Shown here: positions 5,808 through 9,992 of the stretch, piece by piece | Position numbering within the stretch: position 1 is the first letter of the stretch | How the letters are laid out: each line of letters opens with the position of its first letter | From: an uncultured Eggerthellaceae bacterium | GTDB lineage: Bacteria > Actinomycetota > Coriobacteriia > Coriobacteriales > Eggerthellaceae | NCBI GenBank assembly: GCA_934645125.1 | Contig: CAKUDT010000033.1 | Location: forward strand, 1-9,992 | Reading direction: 5' to 3' | DNA length: 9,992 bases | The notes under the pieces: model-generated | Told to the model about the DNA's origin: nothing | Database searches by the model: none | Seen by the model: only the letters and a program-made list of their open reading frames with translations | Program-made: the position numbers and the translations under genes

Positions 5808-7217
5808 CTACAGCGGCTGAAGCGAGCTGGTTTCGCCCAGCGACTTGCCGGCGGTTTCCGGTGCCATGAAAATGGACAGCACCAAGCCCAAAATCACCAG
5901 GCCAGCAGCTACCAGCATGGTAGGGCCAATGCCGAACGAGGCAAGGAAGATTGGCGTGGCATACGTTGAGATAATTGTGCCCACGCGAGAGATGCCAATG
6001 GCCAGGCCAACTGCGGTAGCGCGCACTTCGGTGGGGAACAGCTCGTTGGGGTAGAGCCACTGCAGAATGCCCGGGCCGCCGCTGAAGAAGGCGTACAAGC
6101 CGAATGCGCCAATAATGATGGGCAGCGGAGCGGTGGGGAACAGGCCCAACACCACCAGGCCAACCGCCATCAAGAACAGCGATCTGATAAGCAGCGGGCG
6201 CCTTCCCATGGAATCAAGCCAGAACATGGCGGGGATAGAGCCCACCAGGAAGAACAAGCTGAGCACGCTTTCGCCCAAAATGGAGGCTTTTCCCACGCCT
6301 AGACCGAAGGCGGCCATGATGGTGGGGCCGAACGTGTAAATAGCGTACATGGGAACGACCTGGCACAACGTAAGAATGCCCAGGAACAGGATGCGTGCCG
6401 CGTAACCCTTCGAGAACACCTCGCGAAAGCCGGCTTTCTCGTGCGGCTCTTTGGTTTCTGCGATAACCACGTTGCAGCCGTATACGCGCTTGATGATTTT
6501 TTGCGCTTCCTCATCGCGGCCCCTGCTTTCAAGCCACAGGGGAGACTCGGGAACTTTAATGCGTCCGATCAGCAGGAACACGCAGGGGACAATAGCCGAG
6601 CCCAGCATGAGTCGCCAACCTTCATCCACATCGCAAAGCGTGTAGCCCACAAACGCCGCTACCGTTGCACCCAGATACCATGCGGCCGAGACCATGCCCA
6701 TGGAAATGGCACGGTGCTTTTTCGGCGTGAATTCGGTGATGAGCGAAGTTGCAATGGGGTAGTCCGCGCCCACGAATACGCCAATGAAAAAACGGTATAA
6801 CACCAGTTGAAACGGGGTGACATTGGTCATGCTCAGGGCAGAGAACACAGCAATGGCAATGATATCCACGACGAACATCTTCTTGCGCCCAATGGTATCG
6901 GTCAAATAACCGCCCAAAACGCTGCCAACCAGAATGCCCAACAGCACCGATGCGCCAATTAAAGCGGTCCAGTGGGTGGTCAAGTTCATGTGGGACGTGA
7001 TTTGCGTGAGCGCAACGCCAATCAGGGACAATACGTAACCGTCCAAGAACGCGCCACCGCTGGAGACCAACGTGATCTTGCGCAAGAAAGGCGTCATGGC
7101 AGCATCGTCAAGGGTGACCGGCGTGGCGCTTACAGCTTGCTCGCTGCCGCAGGCGGGACACGTATTCGTGACTTTTTCCGATGACAGCTGCTGCTGTTTC
7201 CCCTGGTGCTTGCTCAT
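5808..7217 (-). CDS. MFS transporter next to carnitine genes
   Basis: This 469-residue, 12-helix major facilitator is of the sugar/organic-acid porter type. It shows GGAFLDGYVLSLIG in helix 1 (54-67), the loop 2-3 motif GGYLTDTIGRKKM (102-114), PESPLWLESRGR (223-234) before the central loop, a second LDSMGRRP (334-341), NELFPTEVRATAVG (391-404) and PETAGKSLGE (453-462). An N-terminal cytoplasmic extension of about 40 residues carries a single CPAC (20-23), which is unusual. It follows caiC after 61 bases on the same strand, and its SD (AAAGGGGGG) is six bases before the ATG, so it is probably the last gene of the caiB-caiC operon. By position it may carry carnitine, crotonobetaine, gamma-butyrobetaine or a related betaine, perhaps by proton symport or exchange; this is inference, since the E. 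coli carrier CaiT belongs to the unrelated BCCT family. Aromatic or nicotinate-type acids are other known substrates of similar carriers. Confidence 0.88.
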   Translation of the reverse strand: MSKHQGKQQQLSSEKVTNTCPACGSEQAVSATPVTLDDAAMTPFLRKITLVSSGGAFLDGYVLSLIGVALTQITSHMNLTTHWTALIGASVLLGILVGSVLGGYLTDTIGRKKMFVVDIIAIAVFSALSMTNVTPFQLVLYRFFIGVFVGADYPIATSLITEFTPKKHRAISMGMVSAAWYLGATVAAFVGYTLCDVDEGWRLMLGSAIVPCVFLLIGRIKVPESPLWLESRGRDEEAQKIIKRVYGCNVVIAETKEPHEKAGFREVFSKGYAARILFLGILTLCQVVPMYAIYTFGPTIMAAFGLGVGKASILGESVLSLFFLVGSIPAMFWLDSMGRRPLLIRSLFLMAVGLVVLGLFPTAPLPIIIGAFGLYAFFSGGPGILQWLYPNELFPTEVRATAVGLAIGISRVGTIISTYATPIFLASFGIGPTMLVAAGLVILGLVLSIFMAPETAGKSLGETSSLQPL

Positions 7218-7278
7218 AAACGCCCCCCTTTGTTGTTTACCGCAAGTGCTGCTTATTGCAGAACTCCTTGAAGCTCCT

Positions 7279-8835
7279 TTAATGCAAAAGCTTCTTTTCG
7301 ATTTTCATGCTGCAGGTTCGCGGGAAGTCATCAACAATCTCCACGAACGACGGCACCTTGAACGCCGCCATGTTCTGCTCGCAGTACGCAATGATTTCAT
7401 CGGGGTCAAGATGTGCGTCATCGGCGGGAAGCACGAATGCCTTGACTGCCTGGTCGCGAATCTCATCGGGTATGCCAATAACTGCCGCTTCCTTGATGTC
7501 AGGATGGTCCACCAGAATGCTCTCAATCTCGGTGGTGGAAATGTTTTCGCCGGAGCGCTTGATCATGTTGCTCTTGCGATCGAAGAAGTAGAACCATCCT
7601 TCTTCGTCGTAATAGCCCTTGTCGCCCATGCGCAGCCAGCCATCGCTGGAAAGCGCCTTGGCGGTTGCGGCTTCATCATCCACGTAGCCCAGCATAAGGG
7701 AGCGACCGGGTACGCCCTTGATGCAAATCTCGCCCACTTCGCCAGCAGGAAGTTCGTTGCCTTCTTCGTCGACAATCTTTGCTTCATAGCCCAGGCCCAC
7801 GCGTCCCACCGAAGGCCATTTGCGCTCGCCAGTGGGCGGGTCGGTTAGTGCCCAGCCCACGGATTCCGTGGAGCCGTACGTGTTCATGATGCGCACGTTG
7901 AAACGCTCTTCGAACGCCTCTTTTTCGCGCTGCGTGATGGGAAGGAAGTACAGCATATCGCGCAGGCAATGCTGCTTTTCATCTGCGCGAACAGGCTGCA
8001 GCATAAGCGTGCGCAGCATCATGGAAACGCATTGCGCCAGCGTGGCGCGATATTCTTGGATCTGGCTCCAGAAGCGCGTGGCGCTGTATTTTTCCACCAC
8101 AATAAGCGTGGCGCGCGCGATAAGAACCGGCGTTAGGGCAGCCAATTGGAAGTTCGAGTGGCACGCGGGCATGGTGGAGAACATGCGGTCTTGCGCGGTC
8201 ATGGCCGTTTCCCAGCAACCGTAGTAGCCCGAGAAAAGCATGTTGCCGTGGGTGAGTATGACGCCCTTGGGGTTAGAGGTAGTACCGCTGGTGAACAGAA
8301 TTTCGCACGGATCATCGGGCGAAAGGGTGCACGGTTGGTCAAGCTCGGTGTTTTCCTTGCTTACCAAGTCGGAAAACAGCGGGTAACCCATAACGTTTTC
8401 GTCGGCCTGGGCACGGGCAACAATAATGCCTTCGGGAAGCCTTCCGTCGGCGCGAATCTGATCATACAGCTCAACGTAGCACGGCTCTACCACCGCGCGC
8501 TTGACGTGGCACATATCCAGCGCATATTCGCACTCCGTTTGAAGGTACTGCTCGTTCATGGGAACCATCACGGCGCCGATTTTCGCCAGGCCGAACATGC
8601 ACATCAGGAATTCGGGAGAGGTGTGCATCTGCACTGCAACGCGTTCGCCGCGGACAATGCCCTGGCGCAAGAACATATTCGCCGTTTGATTGATCATTTC
8701 GTTGAACAGGCGATACCCATAGCTTGCCACTTCGCCATCTTGTCCCTGGAAAATCAGGAACTCTTTGTCACCGCATTCACGTGCGAGTTTGCTCCAAAGG
8801 CTTGCAAGCGTTTCATTGCCGACTATGTCAACCAT
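7279..8835 (-). CDS. caiC: Crotonobetaine/carnitine-CoA ligase (acyl-adenylating enzyme)
   Basis: This 518-residue cytoplasmic enzyme of the ANL superfamily forms a betainyl-CoA from the free acid, ATP and CoA. Motifs are in order: ILFTSGTTSNPKG (179-191, phosphate loop), VEKYSATRFW (247-256), MMLRTLMLQP (272-281), YGSTE (320-324), GWLRMGD (399-405), FDRKSNMIKRSGEN (418-431, hinge) and the C-terminal lysine in CSMKIEKK (508-515). Length and many blocks agree with E. coli CaiC, including the N terminus (MVDIVG against MDIIGG), FGLAKIGAVMVPMN and CEQNMAAFKVPS. The residue before the catalytic lysine is Met510 where Gly is usual; Lys511 itself is kept, so activity is expected. SD AAGGGAG lies close before the start at 8835. 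It follows caiB by 188 bases that hold several hairpins and precedes the MFS gene. A CoA ligase for another betaine (for example gamma-butyrobetaine) is the main alternative. Confidence 0.9.
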   Translation of the reverse strand: MVDIVGNETLASLWSKLARECGDKEFLIFQGQDGEVASYGYRLFNEMINQTANMFLRQGIVRGERVAVQMHTSPEFLMCMFGLAKIGAVMVPMNEQYLQTECEYALDMCHVKRAVVEPCYVELYDQIRADGRLPEGIIVARAQADENVMGYPLFSDLVSKENTELDQPCTLSPDDPCEILFTSGTTSNPKGVILTHGNMLFSGYYGCWETAMTAQDRMFSTMPACHSNFQLAALTPVLIARATLIVVEKYSATRFWSQIQEYRATLAQCVSMMLRTLMLQPVRADEKQHCLRDMLYFLPITQREKEAFEERFNVRIMNTYGSTESVGWALTDPPTGERKWPSVGRVGLGYEAKIVDEEGNELPAGEVGEICIKGVPGRSLMLGYVDDEAATAKALSSDGWLRMGDKGYYDEEGWFYFFDRKSNMIKRSGENISTTEIESILVDHPDIKEAAVIGIPDEIRDQAVKAFVLPADDAHLDPDEIIAYCEQNMAAFKVPSFVEIVDDFPRTCSMKIEKKLLH

Positions 8836-8918
8836 GCGAATCTCCCTTTTCGTGCCTATTTCGCTGTTGTTCTTCGTTTGTGCAGTTCACGCCAGTGTTT
8901 TGGTATTGCATTCGACGA

Positions 8919-8933
8919 GGGGCGCGAAACCCC
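8919..8933. repeat. Small GC hairpin before caiC
   Basis: GGGG and CCCC pair around CGCGAAA. It is short and could be chance; it is listed because two stronger hairpins precede it in the same spacer. Confidence 0.25.
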
Positions 8934-8956
8934 GTTAAATACAAAGCTCTTGGGGT

Positions 8957-8981
8957 GGCCGGGCCCGAAAAGGACCCGGCC
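8957..8981 (-). promoter_or_regulatory. Strong GC-rich hairpin in the caiB-caiC spacer
   Basis: As minus-strand RNA, GGCCGGGUCC and GGGCCCGGCC pair over ten bases (one U-G pair) around a five-base U-rich loop. It is not followed by a U-tract, so it is not a classical terminator on the operon strand. It may slow polymerase, protect an mRNA end or give different amounts of caiB and caiC-MFS message. Confidence 0.6.
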
Positions 8982-8985
8982 GGTG

Positions 8986-9013
8986 CGCATGAGGGGGAGC
9001 TTCCCGTCATGCG
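8986..9013. terminator. Hairpin just after the caiB stop, terminator-like on the plus strand
   Basis: CGCATGA (8986-8992) pairs with TCATGCG (9007-9013), and an inner GGG/CCC stem adds to it. On the minus strand it begins ten bases after the caiB stop but lacks a following U-tract because the next hairpin starts four bases later. On the plus strand it is followed by ATTTTTGG and looks like a terminator, though no plus-strand gene leads into it. Confidence 0.45.
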
Positions 9014-9023
9014 ATTTTTGGTG

Positions 9024-9992
9024 CTATTCAGCAACCTTCACCACGCCAGTGGCAGTCAGCTCTGCGATCTGCTCGGGCGTGTAGCCAAGCTTGGACAGAA
9101 CGTCTACGGTGTCGCCACCCTGCTTGGGCATGGGGCGCCATACCTGGCCAGGGGTCTGCTGGAACTTGGGGAATACGCCCAGACCCTTGAAGGTCTTGCC
9201 GTCTTCGGTTTTCCAATCCATGAAGTCTTCGCGCAGCTTGAGGTGCTCTTCCTGCACGAGGTCTTCGAACTCCATAACGACCTGGGCAGCAATGCGGTGA
9301 GCCGCAAAGTCAGCCTCGATGTCGTACTTGGAGTGAGCCAGGCAGTATGCCTCGAATGCAGCTTCGATTTCTGCTGCATGCGGGTTGGACAGCCACAGAC
9401 CCGAAGTGTCCTCGGGAATGTCCTCGGTGCCCCACAGGTGACCCAGGCCGATGGTCTCCAGGAAGTACTTGTTCTGGTCAACGCCGTACAGGCATACGCC
9501 CAGGAAGCCATCGTTGCACTTGTACTCGCCAATGCCGCACAGGTTCTGATTGCGAGCGCCCGGACGAGGCCACAGAATGCCTTCGTTCAGGTAGTCAACC
9601 AGGTAGTACTGGCCAATTGCCAACAGGGTCTCGTACATGGCCATGTCAATGCTTTCGCCCTTGCCCGTGCGGTTTGCCTTATGCAGCGCAGCCAGGGTAG
9701 AGGAAACAATCATGAGTGAGTTGAAGTAGTCGCCCGCGTAAGGACCGGGGTTCATGGGCTGATCTTGGGTGCCGTTTTGGCTCATGTAACCGGAGTAAGC
9801 CATAACAGTCAGGTCGTAAGCGGCGCGCTTGACCATCTTGGGGTCGCCGGTCTGGCCAAAGCCGGACAGGTGCACAATAACGAGCTTCGGGTTGATCTCC
9901 CACAACACTTCGTCAGTGATGCCCTTGCGAGCCCAGGTGCCGCCCTTGGAGGCTTCGATGAAGATGTCGGCGTCGGCCAGCATCTTGAACAG
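9024..9992 (-). CDS. caiB: L-carnitine CoA-transferase, CaiB type (class III), N terminus beyond window
   Basis: The 322 visible residues begin LFKMLADADIFIEASKGG and end in a normal stop. They follow E. coli CaiB (405 residues) closely, so about 80-85 residues are missing at the right edge. Shared blocks include DIFIEASKG, GITDEVLWEINPKLVI, LSGFGQTGDP, QPMNPGPYAGDYF, TGKGESIDMAMYE, VFPKFQQTPGQVWRPMP and the C-terminal GYTPEQIAEL. The Asp in AGDYF (about 9729-9731) matches catalytic Asp169 of E. coli CaiB, which carries the CoA as an aspartyl thioester. CaiB moves CoA between gamma-butyrobetainyl-CoA or crotonobetainyl-CoA and carnitine or crotonobetaine. It is the most upstream visible gene of the cluster, so the operon promoter and perhaps caiA, caiD or caiE lie past position 9992. 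The internal ATG at 9983 is not the real start, because the frame stays open to the edge and the homology continues. Confidence 0.93.
   Translation of the reverse strand: MFKMLADADIFIEASKGGTWARKGITDEVLWEINPKLVIVHLSGFGQTGDPKMVKRAAYDLTVMAYSGYMSQNGTQDQPMNPGPYAGDYFNSLMIVSSTLAALHKANRTGKGESIDMAMYETLLAIGQYYLVDYLNEGILWPRPGARNQNLCGIGEYKCNDGFLGVCLYGVDQNKYFLETIGLGHLWGTEDIPEDTSGLWLSNPHAAEIEAAFEAYCLAHSKYDIEADFAAHRIAAQVVMEFEDLVQEEHLKLREDFMDWKTEDGKTFKGLGVFPKFQQTPGQVWRPMPKQGGDTVDVLSKLGYTPEQIAELTATGVVKVAE

Noticed and set aside
5582..5869. Plus-strand frame of 95 codons after hipA
   Set aside because: No SD, Cys/Ala-rich translation without recognisable motifs, and it runs into the opposite-strand MFS gene.
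5554..6060. Minus-strand frame of 168 codons over the end of the MFS gene and the gap
   Set aside because: Most of it is an alternative frame of the MFS gene; the part in the gap has no start, SD or family motif.
7072..7848. Plus-strand frame opposite the MFS gene start and the caiC end
   Set aside because: It spans two well-supported minus-strand genes and lacks family motifs.
8146..9084. Long plus-strand frame opposite caiC and the spacer
   Set aside because: It is antisense to a clear CoA ligase and shows no domain of its own.

Overview
The window most likely comes from a gut actinobacterium of the class Coriobacteriia, family Eggerthellaceae. This is inferred from gene content (carnitine-type CaiB/CaiC genes, a sortase-anchored surface protein, a DUF4143-type ATPase), moderately high GC and strong GGAGG-type ribosome binding sites. 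No rRNA, tRNA, CRISPR array or insertion sequence is visible, so the taxon is not proven.

Layout. Positions 1-401 (minus) hold the first 133 codons of an AAA-type ATPase cut by the left edge; its start codon and Shine-Dalgarno lie inside a perfect palindrome. Positions 503-1483 (minus) encode the ATP-pyrophosphatase subunit of GMP synthase without a glutaminase domain. Positions 1777-3840 (minus) encode a 687-residue secreted, sortase-anchored beta-helix protein ending in an IPSTG signal. A 272-bp AT-rich divergent region follows, with two facing promoters and a long inverted repeat between them. Positions 4113-5553 (plus) are an overlapping hipB-hipA pair (XRE regulator and HipA-family kinase). 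A 254-bp convergent gap separates it from a minus-strand cluster transcribed right to left: caiB (partial, 9024-9992), caiC (7279-8835) and an MFS carrier (5808-7217).

How the genes work together. The minus-strand cluster looks like part of a carnitine / crotonobetaine / gamma-butyrobetaine pathway. CaiC would activate the acid with ATP and CoA, CaiB would move CoA between betaine acids, and the MFS protein would carry substrate or product. In E. coli the carrier is the BCCT protein CaiT and the genes caiA, caiD and caiE are also present; none of these is in this window, although they could lie upstream of caiB beyond the right edge. The other genes (GMP synthase, surface protein, HipBA, ATPase) appear to be separate transcription units.

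Most notable points: the palindrome over the ATPase start, the standalone GMP synthase subunit, the MFS carrier in a cai cluster, the stacked hairpins between caiB and caiC, and the paired repeats in the hipB / surface-protein control region. I see no clearly novel multi-gene system; the leads are mostly regulatory or variations on known families.
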